A program made the translations under genes and the position numbers. DNA of 64,000 nucleotides, from positions 40,237 to 104,236 of the forward strand of contig JAFEBI010000002.1 of assembly GCA_018242725.1 (NCBI GenBank). The letters run 5' to 3'. Under the pieces are notes generated by a model, which did no database searches, had not been told where the DNA came from, and saw only the letters and a program-made list of their open reading frames with translations. Source of the DNA: Nitrospira sp. Lineage in GTDB: Bacteria > Nitrospirota > Nitrospiria > Nitrospirales > Nitrospiraceae. Numbering within the stretch: the first letter of the stretch is position 1; the number at the start of each line of letters is the position of its first letter. Positions 9,628-18,572 of the stretch are shown here, piece by piece.

Positions 9628-10536
9628 ATGAATCACTCCCCATCCCGATCGTTCACGTCGATGTTGAGCATAGTCATACTGAGTTGCCTAGCCCTCTTGA
9701 TCGTTGGGTGTGCTGGCTCACACCCAACGATCCCTATTCAGGAAACATCTATTGGGTCGGTCTTCCTCGAACCTGTTTCAGACAGCTCCTTCCAGGCCTC
9801 GCATCCCATCAAACTGTCGGAAACGACGGTCGGAGATGTTTTGCGAGGCATCCACACCAAAGAAAAGGCCGGCTTCCTCTTGCTCCTGGGCAAAGCCGCG
9901 AAGTCTACCAATCTGAACGACATTCGAACCTTTTCCGAGGATGAGATTGCGTTCCTGACTCCCCACGTTACCGCTGCCCTGGCTCAAGCTAATTCCACTC
10001 AGCGAGTCGGGTTCCGCGTCCATTCCACCTCCTACATCACGTCATCAGCAAAGGCTGCCCAGCAACGAGAGACGACTGCGGGCTACTTGTTTGCGGACGG
10101 CCTGTCCCTGCATATCGTCTTGACGCAATACCGCCATTACCCCGGCAAGCGATCCACCGCCAGTCAAAAGGAGCCTCGCCCGCTCCCCGACGCCGATGGT
10201 CTCCGAGACCGGGAGGTGACATTCCTGCCGGAGGGGGCGGTTCGTTCCGACGTGTATGATCGATCGAGTTGGATTGGGAAATCAGAAGATCGGTCGCTCG
10301 CTATCGACTATCAACTCCTGGCGAGGCTGCTCACGCCGCCTCCACCGCCAACTCCACCTCCACAATCGGTCCCGGTGGTAACGGCACCGCCTCAAGCACC
10401 ACCAGTCGTCAAGCAGGACACTGAGCTGCAGGCATTTAAGGAAGAAATGAAGGCGCTGCGAAAGAAGGTCGACGAGCAGGAAGCCGAACTTCAGCGCCTG
10501 AAGAATCCACCGCTCAAGAAAAAGCCCACTCCGTAG
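9628..10536 (+). CDS. Hypothetical lipoprotein with proline-rich linker and coiled-coil tail
   Basis: 302 residues. The N terminus is a lipoprotein signal with lipobox LIVGC. The middle (about residues 30-215) matches no family I recognise and has alternating beta-like sequence. A proline-rich linker (PPPPPTPPP) follows, then a charged heptad-like segment (ELQAFKEEMKALRKKVDEQE), probably a coiled coil, and a Lys/Pro end. ATG 9628 gives the proper signal; an in-frame ATG lies 63 bases upstream. An outer-membrane lipoprotein that trimerises or contacts peptidoglycan is a guess. Confidence 0.8.
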   Translation: MNHSPSRSFTSMLSIVILSCLALLIVGCAGSHPTIPIQETSIGSVFLEPVSDSSFQASHPIKLSETTVGDVLRGIHTKEKAGFLLLLGKAAKSTNLNDIRTFSEDEIAFLTPHVTAALAQANSTQRVGFRVHSTSYITSSAKAAQQRETTAGYLFADGLSLHIVLTQYRHYPGKRSTASQKEPRPLPDADGLRDREVTFLPEGAVRSDVYDRSSWIGKSEDRSLAIDYQLLARLLTPPPPPTPPPQSVPVVTAPPQAPPVVKQDTELQAFKEEMKALRKKVDEQEAELQRLKNPPLKKKPTP

Positions 10537-10631
10537 CCAGCTGTGGCAGGCTGAGCATCAGGGAACAGCCCTGCTTCTGAAGACCGGAGCCAGAAGTGAG
10601 CCTACTCCATTCTATTGCGATAAGTGTTGTT

Positions 10632-11468
10632 TCAGGATTGAGCGGTCGGGGTCGGATCCAATACCTCTTCGAGAGGAACGGCCGTTTGCAGCTCGCCGTT
10701 CACTGATGGTTCTGCCTCTGCGTCCACCATGTGAACCTCCCCATCTGCAGACTGCATCTCATTACCGTCCATCGGTAAGAGTGCCTGTTCCGCCTCACCA
10801 AGCTCTTTGAACTCGCGCAGAGGAGGTAACTGCGAAAGATCACTCAACCCGAAATGCTCAAGAAAGAACTTGGTCGTCCCGTACATGATCGGCCGACCTG
10901 GGACTTCTTTGCGTCCAACGATTCGCACCAACTTACGCTCTAGCAGCGTGCGCAAAACACCAGAGGTTTCCACGCCCCGGATTTCTTCAATCTCCCCTCG
11001 CACCAGCGGCTGCTTGTACGCGATGATGGCCAAAGATTCCAGCGCGGATCGTGACAGCTTTGCTGCCGTCTTGGCCTTGTCCAATCGTTTCACCCAGGAG
11101 GCATAATCCTGCTTGGTCACAAGGCGATAGCCACCGGCGACCGCCACCAATCGCACTCCCCGCCCTTCTTGCTCAAGCCCCCGGCCGAGATGGTGCAAGG
11201 CCTCCTCGACCTCCCCTCTCGAGACCGTGCCTATCGCGGCGACAAGGCGCGTCACGGGCAGCGGCTCGGCTGAGACGAAGAGCAGTGCCTCCAGAATACC
11301 TTGAAGCTCGTCCATACTTTGGGGCCGATCATCAGCAAAGCTCTCCGAATGCGGCACTCCATTCGCCTCTTCCACTGCCACCACCATCTCTTCCATATTC
11401 ACCGCATGCATGGTTTCGGTTTCAGGCACATCTACCTCATGAACCACATCCGCCGTCAGTGGCGTCAT
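10632..11468 (-). CDS. scpB: Segregation and condensation protein ScpB
   Basis: Winged-helix partner of the ScpA kleisin in the SMC chromosome-condensation complex. The core includes ILEALLFVSAEPLPVTRL, ESLAIIAYKQPLVRGEIEEI and FFLEHFGLSDLSQLPPL, all standard ScpB. Acidic, low-complexity tails flank the core on both sides. ATG 11468 overlaps the scpA stop (ATGA) and is preceded by GGAGGGG; an earlier in-frame ATG at 11480 would add four residues. It lies directly after scpA. Confidence 0.95.
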   Translation of the reverse strand: MTPLTADVVHEVDVPETETMHAVNMEEMVVAVEEANGVPHSESFADDRPQSMDELQGILEALLFVSAEPLPVTRLVAAIGTVSRGEVEEALHHLGRGLEQEGRGVRLVAVAGGYRLVTKQDYASWVKRLDKAKTAAKLSRSALESLAIIAYKQPLVRGEIEEIRGVETSGVLRTLLERKLVRIVGRKEVPGRPIMYGTTKFFLEHFGLSDLSQLPPLREFKELGEAEQALLPMDGNEMQSADGEVHMVDAEAEPSVNGELQTAVPLEEVLDPTPTAQS

Positions 11469-12274
11469 GCTCCCCTCCATTCCGCATCAACATCGGCCAG
11501 TTCTGCAGGGTCAGGCACCAACGAAAACATCCGCGAGACCAGAATCGGCCCGAAGGTTTCGGCCTGGAACACTCGGGCGACTCGCAAACGCATCAATTCC
11601 AGCAACGCCAAAAACGTCACCACCACCACCATCCGATGGATCGACCCTTCGAACAGCGCTGCGAACGAGACTGAGTCTTTGCCTTCGAGCGTTTCCAGAA
11701 TGAGATTCATCCGTTCCCGAACAGTAAGATTGTCGGGCATGATCTCGATGAGCCGGCTGTCAGGATTACGTTCAAGCACTTTCTTGAGAGCATCAACCAG
11801 ATCGAACAATGAGACGTTTTCAAGAGGAAGATCCTCCTCGGCGACCGCTTCGGCCGGATAGACGTCTTCACGCCAAAAGATCTCACGCCACATTTTCTCT
11901 TGATCATCGAGCTGTCGCGCCGCCTCCTTGTAGGCCTTATATTCGAGCAACCGACGGACCAACTCTTCCCGTGGGTCTGGCCCCTCCTCTTCGTCGTCGG
12001 TGACCTCGTCAGCGGGCAACAGCATCTTGGACTTGATTTGCAACAGTGTCGCCGCCATCACCAGGAAATCTCCGGCGACATTGAGGTTGAGTTCTTCCAT
12101 CGCCTCCAGGTACTCGATGTACTGCTGGGTAATCATGGCGACCGGAATATCGTAGATATTGATCTCGTTTTTCTTTATGAGATGGAGCAGGAGGTCCAAC
12201 GGTCCTTCGAAATTTTCGATGCGGACCTTATACGGCAGCTCTGTTTGCTCAAACCCGTCGGCTTGGGATTCCAC
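11465..12274 (-). CDS. scpA: Segregation and condensation protein ScpA
   Basis: Kleisin subunit that bridges the SMC heads, 269 residues. The N terminus carries KVRIENFEGPLDLLLHLIKK followed by IYDIPVAMITQQYIEYL, the diagnostic ScpA pattern. The C-terminal winged-helix part has VVTFLALLELMRLRV. It is coupled to scpB by a four-base overlap. The conserved gene pair confirms both calls. Confidence 0.96.
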   Translation of the reverse strand: MESQADGFEQTELPYKVRIENFEGPLDLLLHLIKKNEINIYDIPVAMITQQYIEYLEAMEELNLNVAGDFLVMAATLLQIKSKMLLPADEVTDDEEEGPDPREELVRRLLEYKAYKEAARQLDDQEKMWREIFWREDVYPAEAVAEEDLPLENVSLFDLVDALKKVLERNPDSRLIEIMPDNLTVRERMNLILETLEGKDSVSFAALFEGSIHRMVVVVTFLALLELMRLRVARVFQAETFGPILVSRMFSLVPDPAELADVDAEWRGA

Positions 12275-12344
12275 GGCCTGGTTATATCAACTTATGGGGA
12301 GGTGAGCAAGTCTGATTCTATATATTGGGGATGAACAAGAGTGC

Positions 12345-13433
12345 TCATTTGAGCTTGATCGCGTAGGCCACAAGCAGAGCTGCCGTGACGAGCAACCCGA
12401 AGGTGAGGACATACTGACCATTCTTGGTCTGAAGGAAGCCGTCAGGCTGGGGCGGCTCAAGCCGCTTTGTCTGAGTAAACAAGGGCGGATAGTCGAAGCG
12501 TGCCTGAGTAAGGTCATCGTGTTGCCTGAACTCAGCATGTGAAAAATCGGCAGCCCCCAGAAATTGGGCGCCAGCAAACACGGCTTCCCCTTCGAAGATC
12601 GTAAAGGGAAAGAAAGTTTCACGGCTGAAGATCGCGTCGCGAAAACTGATACGACGCTTGAAGTGACTGCCGGAGAATCCTGTCCCCAAACCAAACCTCG
12701 ACCGTTCAAACTCCACCGACTGTTCACCTGTGACTTCCAAAAATTCCGCCATCCCATCGAAAAGCGCGCCGGTACAGTCCACTGAGCGTTGAAACGCCGA
12801 TCGATGAAATCTCGTACTCGGGCCGAATATCGTTTCTCGACAGGCCAACGGGCCGATAAATTGTCCTTGAACAAAATGGGCCTCTTTTTCAAAGACAGCC
12901 CCGGAAAGCTCAACCGCTTCCTGAAAAACGGACCAGGAGAGATCCACTCCTTCTTTAAATCGAGACCCCTGAAAATCAACAGGTCCTTCAAACCGGAGGG
13001 TGCGATTGACCGAACGATGACGTACCGCTCCCTGTACCACAGAATCTCGGATTCTCAGTCCCGCACGAACCAGTCGTTCCTCCTGACCGCGGGCAGACTT
13101 GCCCTGACTCGTGAGATCGGATGCCGTCGATGATTGGGATATCGCCTGTGGGGTGAGGCGATCAAACAGGACGTCCCCCTGAACAATCACCCCAACTAGA
13201 TCGACGGAATGCCCTCTCCCAAGCGCATCCACAATCCTTTCCCCTCGCAGGCTATGCGCTTCCCGCTCCGCCTGCGTACAGGTAGGCGAGAGATGGAGTA
13301 CAAGTCCAGTCTCTCCTGCTTTCGCCGATTCTTCCTCGGCCACACAAGCCGCACCGACCTCAGACAAACCAAGGCTGATCGAAAAGGTAACCGCTAGGAC
13401 CACCCCTCCATACATCTTTCTCTTGCTGAACAT
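12345..13433 (-). CDS. Membrane-tethered pentapeptide-repeat-like protein
   Basis: About 362 residues. There is an N-terminal signal sequence and a C-terminal transmembrane segment (LTFGLLVTAALLVAYAIKL). Between them, roughly residues 130-310, are repeated units with phenylalanine about every five residues (for example FQGSRF, FQEAVELSGAVF, FAGAQFLGAADFSHAEF). This is the degenerate pentapeptide-repeat pattern that folds into a right-handed beta helix. Function is unknown. An in-frame GTG at 13445 is an alternative start; neither has a good ribosome site. Confidence 0.8.
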   Translation of the reverse strand: MFSKRKMYGGVVLAVTFSISLGLSEVGAACVAEEESAKAGETGLVLHLSPTCTQAEREAHSLRGERIVDALGRGHSVDLVGVIVQGDVLFDRLTPQAISQSSTASDLTSQGKSARGQEERLVRAGLRIRDSVVQGAVRHRSVNRTLRFEGPVDFQGSRFKEGVDLSWSVFQEAVELSGAVFEKEAHFVQGQFIGPLACRETIFGPSTRFHRSAFQRSVDCTGALFDGMAEFLEVTGEQSVEFERSRFGLGTGFSGSHFKRRISFRDAIFSRETFFPFTIFEGEAVFAGAQFLGAADFSHAEFRQHDDLTQARFDYPPLFTQTKRLEPPQPDGFLQTKNGQYVLTFGLLVTAALLVAYAIKLK

Positions 13434-13523
13434 GAGAATCTGCACAAGCGCTGAGCGAACGCACCGACGGGGAATCTTGTATTCCGGCTACATGACGAGG
13501 AGACACTGAAGAAATGCCCAAAC

Positions 13524-13558
13524 ACCGCTGCTGGAGTTACTCATATTCCAGCAGCGGT
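13524..13558 (-). terminator. Strong 12-bp hairpin downstream of the histone-like gene
   Basis: ACCGCTGCTGGA and TCCAGCAGCGGT form a perfect 12-bp stem with an 11-base loop. It lies 113 bases after the stop of the minus-strand gene at 13671 and before the pentapeptide-repeat gene. The following minus-strand sequence has only short T clusters, so termination is plausible but not textbook. Confidence 0.55.
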
Positions 13559-13670
13559 ACAGGGCAGTAAAACGAGACCCAAGACCGAACGCCCTGCCCC
13601 TGCGATGGGCTCCGCACGTCGAACGGCGCGAGCAGAGGCTGTATCGGGGCTATCACCAAACTCCGGCCAA

Positions 13671-14195
13671 CTAACTGTGCCGATAATCGTCGTCCAGCAA
13701 TTCTTCGGACTTGTCGATGAGCTCATCCCCGTCATCATCCGTGTCGAGATCCAACTCATCCCGCACGTCGTCTTCGTCAAGCTCATCTTCCATCTCTAAC
13801 TCATCATCAACGACATCCTCGTCTTCCAAATCAGCCTCATCCGGCTCCATCGGCATGGCCGGTTTCACCAAAGAGACGGCCTTTCGAGGGGTCATCTCCT
13901 CTTCGTCCACAACAGGCTTCGCCGGTGCGCTCGAAGGGGTGGACTTCTGGGGCGTCTTCTTAGTTGACCTGGCGACCGCTTTCTTCGCTGATTTGCTGGC
14001 TGGTTTCTTGGTCGCCGGTTTCTTCTTTGGAGCGGGTTTTGACGCCTTGACAACCGCATGCTTCTTCGCGGCCTTCTTCACCACTGCCTTCTTGGTCACC
14101 GCTTTCTTGGCGGCTGTTTTTTTCTTCGGCAACGGTGCGGCTTTTTTCGTCTTAGACGACGCTTTCGAGGCAGCTTTCTTCTTTTTGTTCGCCAT
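13671..14195 (-). CDS. Histone H1-like lysine/alanine-rich protein with acidic tail
   Basis: 174 residues from the ATG at 14195, which has AGGGA upstream. Residues ~2-95 are almost wholly Lys/Ala/Pro/Ser/Thr in KKAVTKKAVVKKAA-type repeats, like bacterial H1-like DNA-binding tails. Residues ~110-170 are the opposite, nearly all Asp/Glu (DELEMEDELDEDDVRDELD). Such two-faced proteins could bind DNA or RNA with the basic half and use the acidic half for release or partner binding. No globular domain is visible, so low-complexity drift is also possible. Confidence 0.75.
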   Translation of the reverse strand: MANKKKKAASKASSKTKKAAPLPKKKTAAKKAVTKKAVVKKAAKKHAVVKASKPAPKKKPATKKPASKSAKKAVARSTKKTPQKSTPSSAPAKPVVDEEEMTPRKAVSLVKPAMPMEPDEADLEDEDVVDDELEMEDELDEDDVRDELDLDTDDDGDELIDKSEELLDDDYRHS

Positions 14196-14504
14196 TCCGA
14201 TCCCTCCTCTTCGTTTCAGCGCGGCGCAACGGCCTCCATCTAGCATGAACGAACAGACTCTTGCAACCACTTCGATCATGATTTCTACGACCCTCCGAGG
14301 CTCTCATTACTTTGGGTTCGATAGAAACATCTGCGCTGTCGATGACGAGAAGGATGAACACCACCAGGTGCCTCATGTGCGCACGTCAAACTCTCGGCAG
14401 CAACATGCTATGATGATGGCCCAAAGAGGACACAGCTGAATCCTTAACCATTTTCAAGGCTCTTAATTAACCATCGATACATCGCACTGAGGAGTACGAT
14501 CCCC
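14196..14504. other. Divergent intergenic region, histone-like gene / cupredoxin gene
   Basis: 309 bases without a gene. The right end has GAGGAG ten bases before the cupredoxin GTG start. A TATGAT hexamer at 14411-14416 could be a -10 element for the rightward gene, but its upstream partner is weak. Nothing else recognised. Confidence 0.4.
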
Positions 14505-14882
14505 GTGAACCGACTGCATATCCTGGCCATCACCCTGGGGATTGGGGCTACCGTGGGAGGGCCAGCCCTTGATTTCTCCCCAGCCACACAAATTCTTATG
14601 GAAAATGGCTCACCTTATTACGTCCCGGCTGCCGCAACCGTGGTGAGTGGCACGCCCATCCGCTGGGAGAATCCAACACCAACGCACCACACTGTGACGC
14701 ATAATGGCTGTGTGAACGACGAGAGCACCTGCCTCTTCAACTCCGGAACGGTTCCTCCAGGAGGACAGTTCACCATCCAGGGCCTCCCTCCTGGTCGATA
14801 TGCCTATCACTGTGGGATCCATCCTATTATGCGAGGGCAGCTGATCGTGACCGAAGATTCCTCAACCCCCGCTCACTTGTAA
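14505..14882 (+). CDS. Secreted cupredoxin (plastocyanin/azurin-like type 1 copper protein)
   Basis: 125 residues with an N-terminal signal sequence. The copper site is visible: an upstream histidine in PTHHTVTHNGC, and YHCGIHPIMRG near the C terminus supplying Cys, His and Met in a C-x2-H-x2-M arrangement. This is the type 1 electron-transfer centre. The start is GTG with GAGGAG upstream. It lies about 80 bases before a methyltransferase fusion gene on the same strand and may share its transcript. A soluble periplasmic electron carrier is the likely role. Confidence 0.9.
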   Translation: MNRLHILAITLGIGATVGGPALDFSPATQILMENGSPYYVPAAATVVSGTPIRWENPTPTHHTVTHNGCVNDESTCLFNSGTVPPGGQFTIQGLPPGRYAYHCGIHPIMRGQLIVTEDSSTPAHL

Positions 14883-14961
14883 GACAACTCCCTTTGTCGC
14901 TTGCAGAGATGCCGATCGCTCCTGTAGCTTACCAACGGTCCTTCACACAGAACTTGTGATC

Positions 14962-16452
14962 ATGAAAACCATTGCCGCCATCCGCGATCCATTGATTTTG
15001 ACCGGAGAAACGCTGAACTTATTGGCCTGGTATATTCCGGACCTTGTCGCCTATCAGCACCAACCAGACGAATGGTGGCTGGCTCCCCTCGATGACGACC
15101 TCCCGTTGATCCGGCTAAACCAGACCGGGTTGGACCTGCTCAAGGCCATGAATGGCCATACAGCCGTGGGAACTCTTCTTGAACAATATGGCACGAAGAT
15201 CTGCGGGCCGGATGGACAGCCTGGATCCTGGCACTTGGAACGGTGGGCGACCCCCAACTACTCTCTTTGCTATTACGGAACTGAACCACCTGGAGGCCAC
15301 CGGCACAAAGCCAAGTGGGATGTCCTGCTTCAACAGGTCCGTGAAGGCTGGTCCGGGCAAGACGGCTTCGAAGGTGAGAACCACCTGGAAGACTTCCATC
15401 ACCACGAACTGACCGAGAACTCGGAAGACGACGGCCATTTTGACCTGATCGAAACCACAGTCTCTCATCTCCTCCGTGAACCAAGCGAGGCCTTGGACGG
15501 TCTGACGTATGGCCGACTGCTCATGCGACAACTCCGGCGACTCGGCTGGTTCACTCCTAAACCCAAAGTCCTGCTGGAGATCGGTGGCGGCCTCGGATAC
15601 CTTGCGCAGGAGCTCGGGAAGGATCTGCTTCCATTTGAGAAGCAAGGGATCACCTACCTCTCACTCGATATCACGCAACCATTTCTGAAGCGCCAACTTA
15701 CTCGAGCCAAGGCCGGAGGATGGACTGCCACCGGCACCAGGGCCAATGCTGAACAGCTGCCCTTTGCCGATCGCTCTGTCGATCTGGTGATCGACAATGA
15801 AAACATGGCCGACATGACGCCGGTGCAGCTGAGTAAGAAGGAACTGATATCTGGGACCGGAGAAACCCCACAACATCAGGAAGCGCTCGACTGGATCAGG
15901 CGGCTTCGCCTACCCATTGAGGCCAACCCACCGGATTCCGTGATCTTTAACTTAGGGCCGATTCGTTTTGTGGCCGAATTGTGGCGAGTTCTCAAACCGG
16001 GGGGGCGAGCGTTTCTCACCGAATTTGGCATCGAAGAGGGCTGGCCGGCTCCTGTGAAACTCCCGGGCCATACGGAGTACGAAGTGCAATACAGTCATCT
16101 TCGCCAAGCCGTGCGCTGGCTCGGATTTCAAGAGCGGTATCTCTCACTTCCACAGTTTCTCGAACTCAAACCTGATACAAAAGTCCTCTGCACCGGCGCA
16201 ACCTACACGATCCAACGGTTCTGTCAGGCCATCAACCACCCCTTCGCTGTGCGAGCTTACAGCGAGAAGGAATTACAACAGGCGTTAGGTGACCTTCTCC
16301 CCAAACTGCAGGGCCTCCACTACCACGACCTCGCCGACCCAGCCTGGTTCGGCCTGCAAGACTTCAAAGTATTGTTGCTCGAAAAACCAGGCGGCGCCCC
16401 GAAAGCCCAATTTACGGAGAACAAAGGCTATCGGTGGTATTCACAGAAGTAA
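14962..16452 (+). CDS. PqqD-like domain fused to a class I SAM methyltransferase
   Basis: 496 residues; GTG 14956 is an alternative start two codons upstream. The N-terminal region (about 35-80) reads PLIRLNQTGLDLLKAMNGHT followed by a VGTLLEQYG helix, resembling PqqD-type peptide-recognition domains. After a charged, His-rich linker, a class I methyltransferase follows: motif I LLEIGGGLGYLA (~200), LSLDIT for the acidic loop, VDLVIDNENM, and WRVLKPGGRAFLTEFG. Substrate is unknown. No radical SAM or obvious precursor peptide sits beside it. The methyltransferase call is firm; the PqqD-like call is by pattern only. Confidence 0.82.
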   Translation: MKTIAAIRDPLILTGETLNLLAWYIPDLVAYQHQPDEWWLAPLDDDLPLIRLNQTGLDLLKAMNGHTAVGTLLEQYGTKICGPDGQPGSWHLERWATPNYSLCYYGTEPPGGHRHKAKWDVLLQQVREGWSGQDGFEGENHLEDFHHHELTENSEDDGHFDLIETTVSHLLREPSEALDGLTYGRLLMRQLRRLGWFTPKPKVLLEIGGGLGYLAQELGKDLLPFEKQGITYLSLDITQPFLKRQLTRAKAGGWTATGTRANAEQLPFADRSVDLVIDNENMADMTPVQLSKKELISGTGETPQHQEALDWIRRLRLPIEANPPDSVIFNLGPIRFVAELWRVLKPGGRAFLTEFGIEEGWPAPVKLPGHTEYEVQYSHLRQAVRWLGFQERYLSLPQFLELKPDTKVLCTGATYTIQRFCQAINHPFAVRAYSEKELQQALGDLLPKLQGLHYHDLADPAWFGLQDFKVLLLEKPGGAPKAQFTENKGYRWYSQK

Positions 16453-16461
16453 AGGCCGACG

Positions 16462-16478
16462 GCAGCGTAACACGCTGC
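16462..16478 (+). terminator. Small hairpin after the methyltransferase fusion gene
   Basis: GCAGCGT, loop AAC, ACGCTGC: a 7-bp stem ten bases after the stop, followed by TTGACTAG rather than a T-run. It lies between two convergent genes and is a weak terminator candidate. Confidence 0.35.
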
Positions 16479-16542
16479 TTGACTAGAGCAGAAAGCTCCA
16501 CACCGTGCAGAGTCTTTCCGGATACTAGATTTCCAGTCTCTC

Positions 16543-17547
16543 TTACTTACCCCGAAAAGGTATGGCTGACACCGTGACATCCGTATCAATACCGTGGTTC
16601 TTCAACAGAATCTCAACTGCCTTCTTACGTTGTTCCTTATCCAGATGTGGGCTCACAATAACTCGTCGTATCGGGTGTGTTTCTAGCTTCTGATCTTCAA
16701 ACAGATGAATACATGGCACAGTTATTCCGTCACGAGAGAAAGCATATATTTTGCGAAAAGGCGTGGTGACCTCATTGGCTAGTTCTCGTTGAATTTTAGG
16801 TGATGGCTCACCTACTATTATTCGCACTTCTCTCTCCTCCCTGAAGCCTCTATGTTTCCAAAGTGCGGATAACACAGCAACACTGTCAAACGCTTTATAG
16901 TCTTCCCAAAACCTATCCCTCTTAAGACATTCAGCAAAGCTATCACGCACTCTCTGAAGGTGGTTCAGAATCTGTTTATCACAAACAAATGATAACCCTT
17001 CGCCACCCTCATCATATTGCACATCACCAAATACCAGCATCTCCTCAGAATCATGATAGTGTCCGGCGTCGTTCCGAAGAAGTGAGTCTAGCCCCTTCGT
17101 ATCAAAAACGATGGCATAGCCTCCATCCTGACCATATCCACGCCACTGACTCAGCAACCCATTCCGAGAAATCCATCCATCACTGGCCGTACAAAACGAC
17201 ACCACATAATGATCTTGCGTTTGTTCTTGTGCATCCTTGAAACCTGCACAAAACTTTTTCAACCACTCGTCCACCAAGTCATAGCCGTGTTGGCTTGCTG
17301 CTAAAATCTGGGCACTGAGCTCTTCAGATGTAGAAACGTATGTTTCAAGCTCTGACTTCAGTATTCTCGGCAGTCTATTATCCAAAAACCCTATCACTTC
17401 TTCTGAGTCATTAAGAAATCTGGCATGTGTAGCCCCTAGTATTTTGCTTGTCACAATCCCGGTAAGCCCATCGGCAGTTGTATAGTGCATCAGCTCTGGA
17501 TGCTCCTCATGTACGGGCTTATCGGATGGCAGACTTAGCTCCCTCAT
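16543..17547 (-). CDS. DUF2971 family protein
   Basis: 334 residues. The N terminus has HYTTADGLTGIVTSKILGAT followed by ARFLNDSEE, and the middle has VVSFCTASDGWISRNGLLSQ and WRGYGQDGGYAIVF, the pattern of DUF2971. The family has no settled biochemical role and often turns up in variable regions. Its DNA is clearly more A/T rich than the flanking genes, suggesting recent transfer. It stands alone, pointing left, between the methyltransferase and ppx/gppA genes. Confidence 0.8.
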   Translation of the reverse strand: MRELSLPSDKPVHEEHPELMHYTTADGLTGIVTSKILGATHARFLNDSEEVIGFLDNRLPRILKSELETYVSTSEELSAQILAASQHGYDLVDEWLKKFCAGFKDAQEQTQDHYVVSFCTASDGWISRNGLLSQWRGYGQDGGYAIVFDTKGLDSLLRNDAGHYHDSEEMLVFGDVQYDEGGEGLSFVCDKQILNHLQRVRDSFAECLKRDRFWEDYKAFDSVAVLSALWKHRGFREEREVRIIVGEPSPKIQRELANEVTTPFRKIYAFSRDGITVPCIHLFEDQKLETHPIRRVIVSPHLDKEQRKKAVEILLKNHGIDTDVTVSAIPFRGK

Positions 17548-17618
17548 ATATGCGTTAGGCTATGTGCGTTTGAAGCACCATCCTTACCAACAACTAAATG
17601 CTCGTGGAATTCGGCTTA

Positions 17619-18572
17619 TCATTTCCTGATTTGTGTTGTTAGATTAAGCAGCACCCCTTCTCTTAATCCCAAATCGCTCACCAGACACTCTTTCTGACCC
17701 AATGTCTCCATGATCGTTCGAATAATGATCGCCCCAGCGGCGATGACTTCTTCGCGGTTCTTCTCCAGACCAGGCAGGCCGATGCGATCGGTCTTTGCTC
17801 GACTCAGCAATGTCTGTTCGAGTTCTTGGATCCGGTCGAGCTTCAGCACATAGTTGTGAATGCGAGCTGGTTCGTAGGATTGAAGCTTCTGAACCATGGC
17901 GGCAAGAGCAGTAATTGTTCCAGCCGTCCCAACAAATGTCGCTTGCTGATAGTCGTCCATGTTCGCCATAGCCGCCTTAGTTTCTCTGGCCACCCACTCG
18001 CGCGCACGACGCACTTCTTCTCCAGTCGGAGGGTCATGCCGCAAGAGGCGTTCACAGAGTCGGACAACTCCGATATCGAACGACTGAACAATGGGCTTGT
18101 GCCCAGGCCGATCCAGGATGAATTCCGTACTGCCGCCACCGATATCCAGCGCCAGAATATCCGTCACTCCAACTGGCAAGCCGGAACGAATACCGAGTAA
18201 TGTCCGCCGCGCTTCTTCCTCGCCTGAGATAAGTTCCACATCAAAACCACATTCTGTTTTGACTCGTGCCAAGAACCCTGCTCGATTGCTGGCATCGCGG
18301 ACGGCACTCGTTGCCACGACAGCGGTTGTTTCAACTTGATGACTGTCGATGACTTTCCGCCACTCTTGAAGACAAGTGATCACGCGATCCATCGCGGCCG
18401 GGCTTAGTCGTTTTGTCTGATCAACGCCTTCTCCCAGCCGAAGAATACGTCGTTCAGATCGAAGCTCTTTAAGGGGATGCCCAGGAGTATGCGCTGCAAT
18501 CAATAAACGACAGGTGAGTGTTCCGATATCGATACCAGCCAATCGGCGCGTACGTTTCGCCGGCTCACTCAT
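17619..18572 (-). CDS. Ppx/GppA phosphatase family protein
   Basis: 317 residues, the short, single catalytic-module form. It shows the ASKHA-fold phosphate loops IDIGTLTCRLLIA at the N terminus and ALDIGGGSTEFILD near residue 145, plus TAGTITALAAM. These enzymes remove terminal phosphate from polyphosphate or pppGpp; which substrate applies here cannot be told. The start overlaps the end of the preceding 107-residue gene by four bases. Confidence 0.93.
   Translation of the reverse strand: MSEPAKRTRRLAGIDIGTLTCRLLIAAHTPGHPLKELRSERRILRLGEGVDQTKRLSPAAMDRVITCLQEWRKVIDSHQVETTAVVATSAVRDASNRAGFLARVKTECGFDVELISGEEEARRTLLGIRSGLPVGVTDILALDIGGGSTEFILDRPGHKPIVQSFDIGVVRLCERLLRHDPPTGEEVRRAREWVARETKAAMANMDDYQQATFVGTAGTITALAAMVQKLQSYEPARIHNYVLKLDRIQELEQTLLSRAKTDRIGLPGLEKNREEVIAAGAIIIRTIMETLGQKECLVSDLGLREGVLLNLTTQIRK

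Noticed and set aside
12287-12991. A 234-codon minus-strand frame
   Set aside because: It lies inside the pentapeptide-repeat gene in another frame and looks like a shadow created by its periodic sequence.
17554-17560. GTTAGGC next to the DUF2971 start, fitting one half of an integron attC core
   Set aside because: It is in the wrong orientation relative to the gene and no matching RYYYAAC partner or long palindrome lies downstream of the gene.
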